Positions 45,950-57,600 of a stretch of DNA of 64,000 nucleotides are shown piece by piece. This DNA is from Acanthosepion lycidas (Eukaryota; Mollusca; Cephalopoda; Sepiida; Sepiidae). The stretch covers positions 21,186,827 to 21,250,826 of the forward strand of contig OZ010578.1 of NCBI GenBank assembly GCA_963932145.1, given 5' to 3'. Position 1 is the stretch's first letter, and each line of letters starts with the position of its first letter. The notes under the pieces are model-generated. The model searched no databases, was not told the DNA's origin, and was given only the letters and a program-made list of their open reading frames with translations. The translations under genes were made by a program, and so were the position numbers.

Positions 45950-46275
45950 ATTTCTGAGATGATGTATTATGTACACTATTTACATTACTCGGAATATTGT
46001 CATCATCTTTGTCGCCATATTTATCACAACGTTTCGGCCGTTGTACGCTCCGGCCTTCTTCATCTGGTTGGAATGTCGGACTTTACCCTTTATTTCGCTT
46101 ACTGGGTTAGACTTTTCTAGTTCCACGTTTGACGGATGTCAGCTATCAGTTATCTCCTGTTAATTTTCCCCCTGAAAGTTCTCCACTGACTTAACCGGGT
46201 ATTGAACTCACACTCCTTGGGTCTTGTCCCTGGATCTAAACAACGCCTTTATCCACTGAGCCATGTGCCCTTGGA
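45950..46275 (-). mobile_element. tRNA-derived SINE, family A, full-length-like copy
   Basis: Minus-strand head CATGGCTCAGTGGATAAAGG, B-box-like GTGAGTTCAATACCCGG, body GTGGAACTAGAAAAGTCTAA, 3' part GCGTACAACGGCCGAAACGT. This is the best-preserved head of the family in the window. Confidence 0.82.
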
Positions 46276-46305
46276 TACATGGCACAGTGTCCTTGGAGAA
46301 GAAGC

Positions 46306-46372
46306 AGACTGCAAATTTTAAATTTAAAAAAAGAAGTAGATTGCAAATTTTAAATTAAAAAAAAAAAAAAAC
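46306..46372. repeat. Tandem duplication of about 33 bp
   Basis: GCAAATTTTAAATTTAAAAA and GCAAATTTTAAATTAAAAAA, each linked to AGAAGTAGATT. Confidence 0.7.
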
Positions 46373-46444
46373 GGGGACATTTATAAATATGACGTTGTTA
46401 AGGGCTCTGCAGGTATTTTGTCTGTCGGCTCTTGAAATATATTA

Positions 46445-46545
46445 TTAGTTTGGTGCAAAAATAATGACGTAATAATGTCGTTTTTTGACGTTAAAATACG
46501 TAAAAAAAACGACATTATTACGTCATTATTTTTGCACCAACCTAA
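46445..46545. mobile_element. Palindromic mariner-type MITE, copy 6 (101 bp)
   Basis: The left end has TTAGTTTGGTGC (one substitution); the right end is intact. TA on both sides. Confidence 0.92.
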
Positions 46546-47504
46546 TATTTAGAATGTTAATCTTTAACTAGGATTAAAAGTTAAATATTTTCATTACAAT
46601 TGACAGGAAGAATTTCTTTCCCTAGTGTTCTATCTGAAATAAAGAATGCATGAAATAAAAACTCCCATTTAAAGTCTGGCTTCTTTTAGCTGAACGACGA
46701 AAAAGAAAACTGTGTGGTTTCATCAATTTCTGTCATTGTCTTTCGAAATTTAATGTGATGCTTCCGCCTTTTCCGTCATCGATCCTTTTTGGTGAGTCTT
46801 GTGATATTAATATGCAAGTACTGGCTTCCTCTTCTGCTTTCATTTTTATACGTTATAGAATGACAGTTGATATTGCAAACAGCCCGATCTTGCTGATCAT
46901 TCACCATCTAAAATAATTCCTCGATATTGAAGTAGCTATTTGATATCAGTGAAATTCATTGACCTCGATTTCCTGTAATATTAAACATGCTGTCGCCAAG
47001 TTATCTGTTGCTTATCGTGCGTTGCATCTCGTTGTACAGTTGTCTAATTTGCTATTGTGCAGTTATCTCAAATATCCTCTGGAGTACTCTATCGGCCGTT
47101 ATACGTTTGCCATCGAAATTTTTTTCCGCTTACTTTCTTTCAAGTTAAATAATATCTATTTCTTGTTTCGACAAGTTAACATTAACAGTTTAAACATTTT
47201 GTTTCTATTTTTTAATTTATTCTTTTATCTCCATATCTGTCTCCATTTTTTCTTTTTCACATCAAAGTTTCGGCTTAGTAGCTAAAACAAACTCAAGTTT
47301 TCTTTTGATAGTTAATGATTAATGTTAGGTGGGTTACGACGTCGGATACTGCTTAAGAAACTCGTTTCTACATTTACGTTTGTCGTTAATTCAAACCCCA
47401 ACTGTTGAATCACATTCATGGGTTTCAGTTTAAGCCAAAACGTATAGCGAGCTGTACTCTAGGCATAGATACGCCAACAGATATCAACAAACTAAAACAC
47501 ACAA

Positions 47505-47508
<4 letters not shown>
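46546..47508. other. Unclassified stretch
   Basis: A 108-codon plus frame (46959-47285) is hydrophobic and T-rich with no recognised family. Nothing else seen. Confidence 0.45.
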
Positions 47509-47591
<83 letters not shown>

Positions 47592-47600
47592 ACTATTTCC
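47509..47600. repeat. (CA)n(TA)n microsatellite
   Basis: About 15 CA then about 25 TA units. Confidence 0.97.
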
Positions 47601-47614
47601 TGAACTCTCAGCTC

Positions 47615-47905
47615 GATTTCGACGTATGAGGGTCAAGCAACTCAGTTCCTAGAAACCGACAACCAGATCAGCCGCAAAAAATCATTTGTTTATAGCGGTG
47701 AAGGCGTTGTGCAGAATCAGCCAGACATTTTAGAACCGTATACTGAGACCCCAAAAGACCCTCTGCGCGTTTTGAATTCAGATTTATCCTTTTCCTGGAG
47801 CAGTGGCCATCCAAGGCTATAGAACCCAGTCTCTCTTGCTATTAACACATAAGTGGAGAGAGAAGAAAAGGATTCATACCTTCCCAAGGGTATTTGGCCG
47901 TAAGT
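47615..47905 (-). mobile_element. SINE family B-related repeat
   Basis: Contains ATTTGTTTATAGCGGTGAAG, TTTTGAATTCAGATTTATCC and GATTCATACCTTCCCAAGGG, then TATTTGGCCGTAAGTGAATG before a TA tract. The last part is the family B body shared with 7970 and 33785; the first parts are shared with 29585-29760. Confidence 0.55.
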
Positions 47906-47910
47906 GAATG

Positions 47911-47986
<76 letters not shown>

Positions 47987-48001
47987 AAAGAAAGAAAGAA
48001 A
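47911..48001. repeat. (TA)n then (GAAA)n
   Basis: About 36 TA units, then four GAAA units. Confidence 0.97.
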
Positions 48002-48029
48002 CAATAGTAAGATCCGGTGTTTTTATAGA

Positions 48030-48300
48030 TATTTTTATTTTTACAAAATAGTGCTCAATGTAAATTTAGAGAGGATTAATATTATCAATTAATTCATTTA
48101 AAATATGGTTTATGTGTGTGTGTGTGCGTATGTGAATTACAATTAATGAGATCTCATTAATTGTAATTAACTTATATGCTCTATAATAAAAATTATATTG
48201 AGCTCTCTGGATCAGTTTTAATATTTTATATTGATAGGACCTCCTTGAATTACATACTCACGGATTTTTCAACTTTTAATTAATTATTCCAGTGCGGCCA
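48030..48300. repeat. Family D repeats in inverted arrangement around a palindrome
   Basis: GTGCTCAATGTAAATTTAGA (48050, minus orientation) and TATTGAGCTCTCTGGATCAG (48198, plus orientation) flank a perfect 34-bp palindrome at 48135-48168 (arm AATTACAATTAATGAGA). Confidence 0.65.
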
Positions 48301-48317
48301 TAAATTTGACTCCCCCC

Positions 48318-48376
<59 letters not shown>
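48318..48376. repeat. (TA)n microsatellite
   Basis: About 29 TA units. Confidence 0.97.
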
Positions 48377-48377
<1 letters not shown>

Positions 48378-48515
48378 ACACTGAGATCAATAACAGCGGC
48401 TATGTATTTCATGCTCAAACGTAATCATCAGGCGATGTTATATTTGCATAGTCTCTATCCCTGATATTAAGCACTTAAACCCATAAATATAGCATACCTT
48501 AAAACTTTTATTTTT

Positions 48516-48518
<3 letters not shown>

Positions 48519-48583
<65 letters not shown>
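48519..48583. repeat. (TA)n microsatellite
   Basis: About 32 TA units. Confidence 0.97.
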
Positions 48584-48584
<1 letters not shown>

Positions 48585-48787
48585 TACCCATAATATGAAT
48601 AATTTGTAATAATTAATCGATTCCTCAAACAATATTTTTCCGAAGTAACTCAAGGGTACCAGATGGTTTAGCTTCTATATGATTAAATGCAAAATAATTC
48701 TTCCGCGAATTCTGGGGTTTCAAGGCCGCCACCTCTACTTTATAGTAAGTTACACGCAGTATTTATTCTGTGCCTCCAGTACCATGA

Positions 48788-49395
48788 GATGTGACACAAG
48801 TGTTTAGGTGGGGGCCCGAGCGCGTACAACCGGGACATGAACAATAATTACCAACAGCCCCCGCAACCGTCGGTTGCGCTGGCCTCGCTTGCGAACACCG
48901 ATCCCTCCCTCTGATGCAATGGGACGACCCGGCCTCGGGCAGACGTTCCCTAGGTCTGGGCACCTCTTCAGTATTATTTTCCTCAGTTGCTCCTCTGTCC
49001 TTTGACAGAGAAACCCCTGAGCGCACTCTGCCCCAAGACTGAGACGCAACGGAGAGATTATAAGTAGACGTGTAACTTCTCAAAAAGAGTAGATATTTAC
49101 TCAACCCTCCCACGATTTCAGGTTGTGACACAAGGCCGATTTAATGTGGGAAGCCCGAGCGCGTACACCCGGACAAGGAACAAAAATATCCCAATCCCGC
49201 GCAACCGTCTCGTGCAAGGAGAAGGCGAGGCCTCGGGCAGCTGTTCCCTAGTTCTGGGCACCTCTTCTGTATAATTTTCCTCAGTTGCGACTCTGTCCTT
49301 TGACGGAGTCGCACATGAGCGCACTCTGCCCAAAGACAGAGACGCAATTGAGAGATTATAAGTGGACGTGCAAATTACTCAAAAAGAGTAAGTTA
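48788..49395. repeat. GC-rich block in two tandem copies of about 270-300 bp
   Basis: Copy 1 is about 48788-49090, copy 2 about 49126-49395. Shared words include TGTGACACAAG, CCCGAGCGCGTACA, CGGCCTCGGGCAG (second copy AGGCCTCGGGCAG), CGTTCCCTAG, CTGGGCACCTCTTC, TTTTCCTCAGTTGC, GAGCGCACTCTGCC and GAGAGATTATAAGT. Copy 1 has about 40 extra bases. Minus-strand frames up to 122 codons exist in both, but the copies share no single intact frame and no known domain. Base composition is clearly above the AT-rich surroundings. Confidence 0.8.
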
Positions 49396-49849
49396 CACGC
49401 TAAAAGCTCAATATCCGTATTATATATTATCTTCTAGGCAATATCACTTTTCAGGTTTAACTAATTTGCATTTTGCTTTTAAAAAGTATATTTCATTAAT
49501 TAACTGTCCTTCGGATTCTTTTGATTTTCATATCAAAAATAGTTATGTTTAGGAATATTGTCTTATATAGTTCAAAAAACGTTATAATAAGACGTGCACT
49601 TCAATTTTCGATACAGAAAGAAAATAAGAGTTACTCCCCTAGTACCATGAAGGCAACGATAATAGCTAGTATAATATATTAATATATATTTTTAACCTCG
49701 TATAAACTGGCAACCTTGAATCTGAGCTCAACGAAAATTATTCCCATTTCTAGGCCTTTTGAATGAGCTATGAATCATTGAAATCAGACCAGTGGAAGCG
49801 GAGTAGTTCCTTGGAAGCACTCATGCACAAAAATACATACACTGTACTT

Positions 49850-49851
<2 letters not shown>
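49396..49851. other. Unclassified stretch
   Basis: No recognised feature. Confidence 0.45.
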
Positions 49852-49909
<58 letters not shown>

Positions 49910-49932
49910 TATACACGCACACACACACACAC

Positions 49933-49972
<40 letters not shown>
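49852..49972. repeat. (TA)n(CA)n(TA)n compound microsatellite
   Basis: Two TA blocks around a CA block. Confidence 0.97.
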
Positions 49973-50342
49973 TTTCCAGTTCTCTGCTGTTGATTTCAGA
50001 AATCTATGTATTTTCGACGACGTGTCTCGTGATAAAAAGCAAAGGCAACAACTACAACAATAATAATAAGCATCATTAATATTATAACGTTTTTAATATC
50101 ATGTTCCTTCTGAATGTAGATGATTACGGCTCTCCCCTGATACGTTTTTTTATTGTCATCTGTGAATTGCCATTTATTCTTACCAAGGATAATGCAGTGT
50201 TCACACACTTCCTCCTTCACGTTTTTGTATTCGGAGTATACCTTCTCTTAGAATGGTTGCTAATTGCTGGAGATTACAGTTGTTAGCAATTTATTCCGTG
50301 AAGCTTAAATTTGGTCCAAGGTCGGAAGAATGGACACACACA

Positions 50343-50344
<2 letters not shown>
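49973..50344. other. Unclassified stretch
   Basis: Opposed 60-75 codon frames overlap here with no known motif. Confidence 0.4.

Positions 50345-50402
<58 letters not shown>
50345..50402. repeat. (TA)n microsatellite
   Basis: About 28 TA units. Confidence 0.97.
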
Positions 50403-50406
<4 letters not shown>

Positions 50407-50905
50407 CGCACATACATTTTGCTCATTGTATTTGTGCTCTGTTATAGTATTCATACTTTGTATCCTAACAATTATCGGAATATGGAACCAATTAACTAGG
50501 TCTATACCACTAATAACATCATGGTTTCTTATAAAAGATCTTATAAGCTGACCATTTTACACAAGATCGAGGACGTCGTAAGGAAGAATGAGGTGAAAAC
50601 TCTTCTTCTCTAAACCCAAGAACAAATATAACAGCTTAAAATATGCCGAAATTTATGGATTTAAGTCTCAAAAAAACATAACCGTGTGACGATTTATTAT
50701 TATTATTCACAGTAACAGACAAAATGAATTACGCTAAAACCACCAACGATCTAAAGCAAAATATGTAAATAGGCGTTTTAGTTATTAAAATCTTAGATAG
50801 AATAAATATCAAAGCAGAGAAGATGAGTGGGAACGGAGCGGCTTCTTGGACAAAGACACACCCACACACTGTACAAAGACACGCACAAGGCACACCTATA
50901 CACTG

Positions 50906-50910
<5 letters not shown>
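50403..50910. other. Unclassified stretch
   Basis: No recognised feature. Confidence 0.45.
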
Positions 50911-50974
<64 letters not shown>

Positions 50975-50979
50975 TATAC
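50911..50979. repeat. (TA)n microsatellite
   Basis: About 34 units with one TG interruption. Confidence 0.97.
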
Positions 50980-52339
50980 ACAAGTATAGATAACTAGACT
51001 CGTTTCGAAAAACCCTCGAATTTTTGATTTGCCAATAATCAAATCAATCTCGAGGGAAAAAAAGGTTTTAAAAAAAGAAAGAGCTACAAACATGAACTAC
51101 TGCCGAAAAAAAATCGCACAGATGCGGGTCTGAAGCCCAAAGAAAAAAAACCGATACGAGTAAACAACTAACAAAAGAGCTGAATACAACCGTAGAGCAG
51201 ACCTACGTGTATCTATATATTACGAAATCGACATTAATATGTACCACAACGCTTTTAACAAAGAAGTTAATAATTTTTTTAAAAAAAGGCATGCAACAAC
51301 TACGAAAATAGTGTCTAAAATAAAGCCAAGGAAATAAACAATGAATTAAAGTTTGATTATAGAATTTACAAATTCCACAAAAAAAACAAGCATTCATCAC
51401 AGTTAAAGACCACAAAGCAAATTTCCTAAACAACACACACACACAATACCTGATTTACTCAACTAAGTAATATCTGTAAAATCTGCAAATAAAAACATCC
51501 TTGAAAGATCATAGAAATACAGAAAAATGTCTAGGAATTAACTACTGACATAAAATAGCAGAAGACAGAATGTTTTACTAATATAAAAAGGGAAGAATGA
51601 ATGTGCGTTCATCCAATTCGATATCTGTAACATTTATCCATCCATTACTCAGGAATTTGCTAATGTATGCTATCAATTTAACAAAAAATTAGCGTCCTAT
51701 TAGCTACCGCGTAATCAAAATCATAAAGCAGGAACAACCCCCAACCCCCCCCAAAAAATATATTATTCCATTAAGTTTATCTGTAGACCAAAAGAAATAA
51801 CACAAAATTTCTAATTGTTATGTGAGCATATGTTTCTACGGAGGCATGTGAAATTGTTGGAATCTTGTTATGGTGTTGACTATGATTTATTTTCAACCTT
51901 AACGTCACCGGACTCTATAGAGATGACGCTGTAATTCTTCTCTGTAAAACAAGTCCAAGAATTGTAGACCGATTGACAAAGTAACTGATAAAATTTTTCA
52001 AGGATCACGAGCTAAATACCACCATTACCACCAGTGCTAAACTGATCAAGTTTCTCAGTCTGGCCTTTGTGCTTGAATTCTGATTATTACAAACCATATA
52101 CTAAAGATCTATATAACCATAGATACGTCAGTAAAATATAAAACCACCCTCATAAAATTCTAGATAACTTATATAAATTAGTCCAGGTTAGATTATCTAT
52201 ATAATTCCAGTAAAGAAATATTTGATCATAATAAAATGAAATATATAAAAGCTTTAGAACTAAGCAACTATGAAGTAAATTGTGAGTATTTAGATGAAAA
52301 AGGTAAATATAAACAGAAAAACCGTAGGCATAACAATTA
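50980..52339. other. Unclassified AT-rich stretch of 1.36 kb
   Basis: Lies upstream of the MITE and the Penelope fragment. A-rich; could hold decayed Penelope sequence, but I could not read a convincing RT motif in it. Confidence 0.4.
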
Positions 52340-52441
52340 TTAGGTTGGGGCAAAAATAATGAGGTAATAATGTCGTTTTCTGACGTTAAAAAATACGTCA
52401 GAAAACGACATTATTACGTCATTATTTTTGCACCAACCTAA
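52340..52441. mobile_element. Palindromic mariner-type MITE, copy 7 (102 bp)
   Basis: The left end has TTAGGTTGGGGC (one substitution) and GAGGTAATAATG; the right end is intact. TA on both sides. Both arms carry the same change, TTTCTGACG and CGTCAGAAAA, so it pairs in the hairpin. Confidence 0.92.
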
Positions 52442-52714
52442 TAATCCACCTCTTAATCATAATGTTCAAACGAATATCGGAAGAATTTTCCTGAATTTAA
52501 TTCATAAGCACTTTAATCATTCACCAACACGTATTGAACAAGAATAATGTTATGATCCGCTACAGCTGCGTTAGTAACATTGATAAATCTATATCCTAGC
52601 ATAACAATATTATATTAAACAGATACACGTCCAACGAAGATAAAAAATTAGTTTTTTGTCTTGTTTTGTTTTGTTTTGTTTTTAAATAAATACAACTGCC
52701 AAAAAAATCTGATC

Positions 52715-53008
52715 TTTCCTTTAAATAACCAATGTACCATTGATAATATTATTTATCAAGCTAGCATACATTCCGGTAAAGATGTCAGATATTATTTTGG
52801 TTCCACTAGCAATCCTCGGAAATTTCGTTTCTACCAACATCGAATGACATTAGGCAATATAAAATACAAAAGTAGCACTGCTCTCTCTGAATATTTCTGG
52901 CAATTAGAGAATGGTGCTATTACCCCAATTATTAGATGGGATATTATAGATAAAGCCAAATGTTATAATGGGAGTTTTAATTTATGTCTTGCTGGAAAAT
53001 TGAAATAA
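52715..53008 (+). mobile_element. Penelope-like element GIY-YIG endonuclease fragment
   Basis: The frame reads FPLNNQCTIDNIIYQASI, matching the (C)PL...C.t.niiY.a segment that opens the endonuclease domain of Penelope-like retroelements. DVRYYFGSTSNPRKFRFYQH follows, a GIY-YIG-type YxG...R...H block, then TLGNIKYKSSTALSEYFWQL and PIIRWDIIDKAKCYNGSFNL. The first Cys of the usual CPLN is Phe here, and the zinc-binding end is cut short by AGKLK and a stop at about 53006. No reverse transcriptase domain is readable upstream, so only the 3' part of the element survives. GIY-YIG nucleases in these elements nick target DNA for insertion. Confidence 0.8.
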
Positions 53009-53435
53009 CTCTAGCTTATTAGAAAGAGAAATGAATTGACAGTTACATAAATAAAAAAGAATAAAAAAAATTATCTGCTGAAATACGTTGATTCGGATTG
53101 ATTTTTGATGTAAATTATGTTTGTTTGTTTTTTAAAGGAACCAATAATCTCAATTTATGCTTAATATAAAAAATAATACTCACAACTCTAATGTAATTTT
53201 TACACACAGACACACATACATATATAAATACCGTTTATTTTAGATGTCAAATATATTTTTAAATAATAAACCTACAATCACCGGATATTACATAACAGCG
53301 GCAACATTGCGGTAAACAAGCTATTTTATTTAAATTTAAATTACGTAACGGTCAATCTATACCCAGCACCCGAATATTACGTTGTACATTAAACTCTGTG
53401 TTTTGCCACCATTGAATTATAATATGTATATTTAT

Positions 53436-53439
<4 letters not shown>
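53009..53439. other. Unclassified stretch after the Penelope fragment
   Basis: No terminal repeat recognised. Confidence 0.4.

Positions 53440-53507
<68 letters not shown>
53440..53507. repeat. (TA)n microsatellite
   Basis: About 33 TA units. Confidence 0.97.
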
Positions 53508-53509
<2 letters not shown>

Positions 53510-53584
53510 GTGTGATATTAGTGGTCAACAACGAAATGCAGATAATGTTTGATTTATCCTTGTATTAGTATGTGTGTGCGTACT

Positions 53585-53598
53585 TATATATATATATA

Positions 53599-53660
<62 letters not shown>
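53585..53660. repeat. (TA)n microsatellite
   Basis: Interrupted once by a TTAATA step. Confidence 0.97.
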
Positions 53661-53661
<1 letters not shown>

Positions 53662-54484
53662 ATGCTGTGGTGACAGCATCTGTATTTAAATGTCAATAAA
53701 ATAAAATAAAAGTGTATATTAATAGTGTTTACAATTCTTGGTAGTTTTGTGATCAGTTCCATGCTTTCTATTTTAAAATCAGGTTTTTAAGGCATTCATA
53801 GAATTTTCCAAATTATCTTCTCAAGATATATCAATCACTAACTTTTTGAACGCGCTTTTTTCTTTGGTAAATTAACGATGCACTGTTTTCTTATCTAATC
53901 AAAATTTTAATGAAAGAGTTAACTCCCTTATGTAAGTAGAACTGTATACATATCTTTCGGTCGATAATAAATGTTCACAAGTCATGTGTCGGAGTCATAT
54001 GTGTTTTAAACGCCTCTCTTTGCCTATCCACATTCTCTCTGGCTGGTGAATTCTTTTTTTCTTTCTTGCCATTTATCTATTTTAAGGGTAGTCCAAATGA
54101 ATTAATTTTTCATGTCAGTTCTTTTACGTGGAATTCTTTTATATGCAGATTATATTAAATGTATAGACACTTAAGGAAAGAGAAAAACTTATATAGATGA
54201 TGTAATACAAAATTTATTGAGAAATCACGAGATTAATACAAGTTACATTTGAACATTTGAAATCTAAAGTGACAAACACATTCAAAATTGTAATCATTAG
54301 CTTCAAGTTATTTATGACGACGGCGAAATATTGCGTGAGCAACGGGGGACAATATTTTGTCTCAAGGTCGGACGTGTGACCGGATTTCGGTGTTACACTA
54401 CATCCTATATCGTCCCCCATGGTAAAAGTATAAAAACTACGTAAGACAAGTTTTTCCTTTCCTGAAGTATGTATACATGTTCTG

Positions 54485-54487
<3 letters not shown>
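53661..54487. other. Unclassified stretch
   Basis: No recognised feature. Confidence 0.45.
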
Positions 54488-54770
<283 letters not shown>

Positions 54771-54779
54771 AGTCACACT

Positions 54780-54952
54780 TGCCGCACGTTTAGGGCGAGC
54801 ATGCATCTTTTGATACATAACAGACGAGGGAGATACATGTTCTGCACAGAAGCTTTCTGCGGAGTACTTGCCCGTAAGTGAATGGAGAACTCGGAATTCG
54901 ATCTCGACTCTCCGATTTCTCATCCCGAACCGATAATCATTACACCACAACG
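54780..54952 (-). mobile_element. tRNA-derived SINE, family B, with recognisable head
   Basis: The minus strand starts GCGTTGTGGTGTAATGATTA (A-box-like). GAGTCGAGATCGAATTCCGA (B-box-like) comes about 35 bases on. CCATTCACTTACGGGCAAGT is the family B body. It is bounded by TA tracts at both ends. Confidence 0.65.
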
Positions 54953-55055
<103 letters not shown>

Positions 55056-55177
55056 TGTCTGTGAGTTGAAAATATTGTTTTAAGGTATGCTACATAATTG
55101 TGTAAAAGTGGTCAACATCGGCGATAGAACCTATATAAATAAAAGAGTGGACACCTATACTGAGGTCAACAACAAGC

Positions 55178-55249
55178 GATGATAATCGGTTTCATGCTAC
55201 AACATAATATTCAGTTCAGCTGTGTTTAGGCATGAAACAGATTATCGTC
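55178..55249. repeat. Inverted repeat with 20-bp arms
   Basis: GATGATAATCGGTTTCATGC (55178) and GCATGAAACAGATTATCGTC (55230) pair at 18 of 20 across 32 bases. A related word, TTTCATGCTCAAACGTAATC, lies at 48409. Confidence 0.75.
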
Positions 55250-55264
55250 TCTTCGTGTTTAAAT

Positions 55265-55312
55265 ATTTACACACACAGACCCACACACACGCACACACAC
55301 ACACATATATAT
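55265..55312. repeat. (CA)n(TA)n microsatellite
   Basis: Imperfect CA run followed by a short TA run. Confidence 0.9.
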
Positions 55313-55579
55313 TTGAAAAATGAAAACATTTTATAAAACATACATACAACAAACTATTGCTTATTTAACAGTTAAAATATTTAATCCTTGAAAATGGCTA
55401 AATGTATAACCGAAGGAGCTCAGATGAAAAGAACATTCGGACAGTTTTTATATAATTTATTATCTGAAAAGGAAAAAATATATATTAAATCGCTGAGAAA
55501 TTGTATAAAAACCAAAATAAAATCACCTTCTCTGTCCTATTCAATGAAATGTGCATGACAGAAGGATTGCTGCCTAAAT

Positions 55580-55605
55580 ACACACACACACGCACAAACA
55601 CACAC

Positions 55606-55690
<85 letters not shown>
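55580..55690. repeat. (CA)n(TA)n(CA)n(TA)n(TATG)n compound microsatellite
   Basis: Alternating blocks over about 110 bp. Confidence 0.95.
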
Positions 55691-55691
<1 letters not shown>

Positions 55692-55841
55692 GTGTTTGGC
55701 AATCGAATTACAGATTGGAAAGTATATATATAACGCATCGTCTTCTACATAGTCTTCATCGTACTAATGCAATTTTCTTATTGATAGAATTCTGTGGAGG
55801 GGAGAAGGAAAAGTGCTTTTTAAAAACGAAACATGCACTCA

Positions 55842-55862
55842 AAGACACACACACGCACACAA

Positions 55863-55917
<55 letters not shown>

Positions 55918-55948
55918 TATATATGTGTTTATATATATATATATATGC
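55842..55948. repeat. (CA)n(TA)n microsatellite
   Basis: CA then TA with GTTTATATATGT interruptions. Confidence 0.95.
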
Positions 55949-56118
55949 ATGTATATAATAAAACTAAAGTAAAATACCTTAATGAAACAAAATGAAAAAA
56001 CATTCAGTGCTTCCTTGGATATTTCTGTTGACACTGCGAATAATTTTCAATACAGGAACTCTTGCCACCTATTTTCAAAATGGTGCTTAAAAGATAATAG
56101 CTTACAGTCACCTCCGTT

Positions 56119-56145
56119 ATCTATCTATCTATCTATCTATCTATC

Positions 56146-56219
<74 letters not shown>

Positions 56220-56234
56220 TGTATGTATGTATAT
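56119..56234. repeat. (CTAT)n(TA)n(GTAT)n microsatellite, 116 bp before the FN3 exon
   Basis: Seven CTAT units, about 20 TA units and ten GTAT units. It ends 116 bp upstream of the exon at 56351. Confidence 0.97.
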
Positions 56235-56350
56235 ATAAGAGAGTGAGAGAAGCAGACAGGTGGCGGGAAACATTGAACAAGTAAATATATAGCCACATGT
56301 GTATTTGTGCGTTGCTTAACTGACCATATTTCTTCTTTTTTCCTTGACAG

Positions 56351-56555
56351 ATTAACGATACGGAACCTGGTCCTTGGCAAGAGATCAACGTCCCTGTAAA
56401 CCCAGGAGATAAGCGCGGCCAACCGGACCGCTATTTCTTGACCTTTGACATCACAGGCCTCGCTCCTGAGAGTGTCTATGAAGTAATGATACAAGCAGAG
56501 AATGATTTTGGCTATGGAGAATTTAGTGACCTATTCACCTTTCAAACGCCAATGA
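56351..56555 (+). CDS. Exon encoding second half of an FN3 domain
   Basis: Internal exon with a strong acceptor (TTTCTTCTTTTTTCCTTGACAG, ending 56350) and the donor GTGAGT (56556-56561). It reads 68 codons in phase 0 and leaves one base, so the downstream intron is phase 1. The protein begins INDTEPGPWQEINV. It has the FN3 signature LAPESVYEVMIQAENDFGYG, with the conserved Leu and Tyr of the E-F region, then a G-strand ending FTFQTPM. Joined in phase to the exon at 4053-4174 it completes one FN3 domain of about 108 residues. The overall look resembles FN3 domains of Ig-superfamily neural adhesion proteins such as the fasciclin-2/NCAM, MDGA or lachesin-like groups, but I cannot choose among them. 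Coding direction and phases agree across 52 kb, which supports a single gene. Confidence 0.9.
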
Positions 56556-57499
56556 GTGAGTAATGAATATACTTGTTATTATTATTACTATAATATTTTG
56601 TTGTTGTTAATTTAATTGTTGTTGTTATTTAAATGGCTGTTGTTATTGTTTTCTTATTTATTTTAATGTTATCCTTATTTTTTGTTGTATTTTTTCTGTC
56701 TGTGATATCCAAGCACATATATTTCCGCTGTTTATGATCTCTTCACTGGATGGATAAATTTTTGAGAGTTTCGATGCAGGTTTTATATCCCACATCTTTC
56801 AGTTTGAGTCCTGATATTTGTCTGTTATATTAAAATGTATCAAAATAAATATGCATGTCTCTATACGGTTTGAATGTGTATGGGTGTATGTCGCTTTCGA
56901 ATGTTTACATGACGGGAGGTTTAAAATTTCTCCATTCAGACGAGTATCAGTATTGTGATATTTTTTCAATGGAATACAAGAAGTGGGTCTACTCGTAAAT
57001 TTCTAATTCTCCGATTGGATGTGCGCTTTATTCTTTTTTTTTCTTTTTTTTTTTTGTGGACGTCTGAGAATGTTTATGTATCTTTTTTTGTTACTGCTGT
57101 GTGTTTTGTGTACTTATAATTATGTGTTACAAAAATTAATAACAAAGTAGAAAAAAACGTTTATGTGACATGTTTCATACATTATGATTTCATCAGGCAA
57201 AAGTGCTGTTTAAATCGATGCAACTACACCCACGCACGAATTAGAATATTTTATGATTATTAATTTTTTTTTTTTTAATTTAAAAGCTTAATATATATAT
57301 ATATAATATAAAATATATACATATATGTTCGTAAAAATAATGACAAAGTAAAAATGAAATCTTTCGTGGGAAGCATTTCGTTTGGGAATTTTCTTGGACT
57401 AAAGAGATGTTTGCGTTGATGTAACGGCATATGTGTACGAACAGGACGGAAGACTGAAATATTAAAGTTTTAATATTTTAAAAAATGTGTTTGGATATA

Positions 57500-57600
57500 T
57501 TAGGTTGGTGCAAAAATAATGACGTATTAATGTCGTTTTTGACGTTAAAAAATGCGTCAAAAAACGACATTATTACGTCATTATTTTTGCACCAACCTAA
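57500..57600. mobile_element. Palindromic mariner-type MITE, copy 8 (101 bp)
   Basis: Both 20-base ends intact, TA on both sides (57498-99, 57601-02). Arms differ at a few positions (GACGTATTAATG against GACGTAATAATG). Confidence 0.93.

Noticed and set aside
48763-49347. Minus-strand frames of 70-120 codons in the GC-rich block
   Set aside because: The two tandem copies do not keep one frame in common and contain no known domain.
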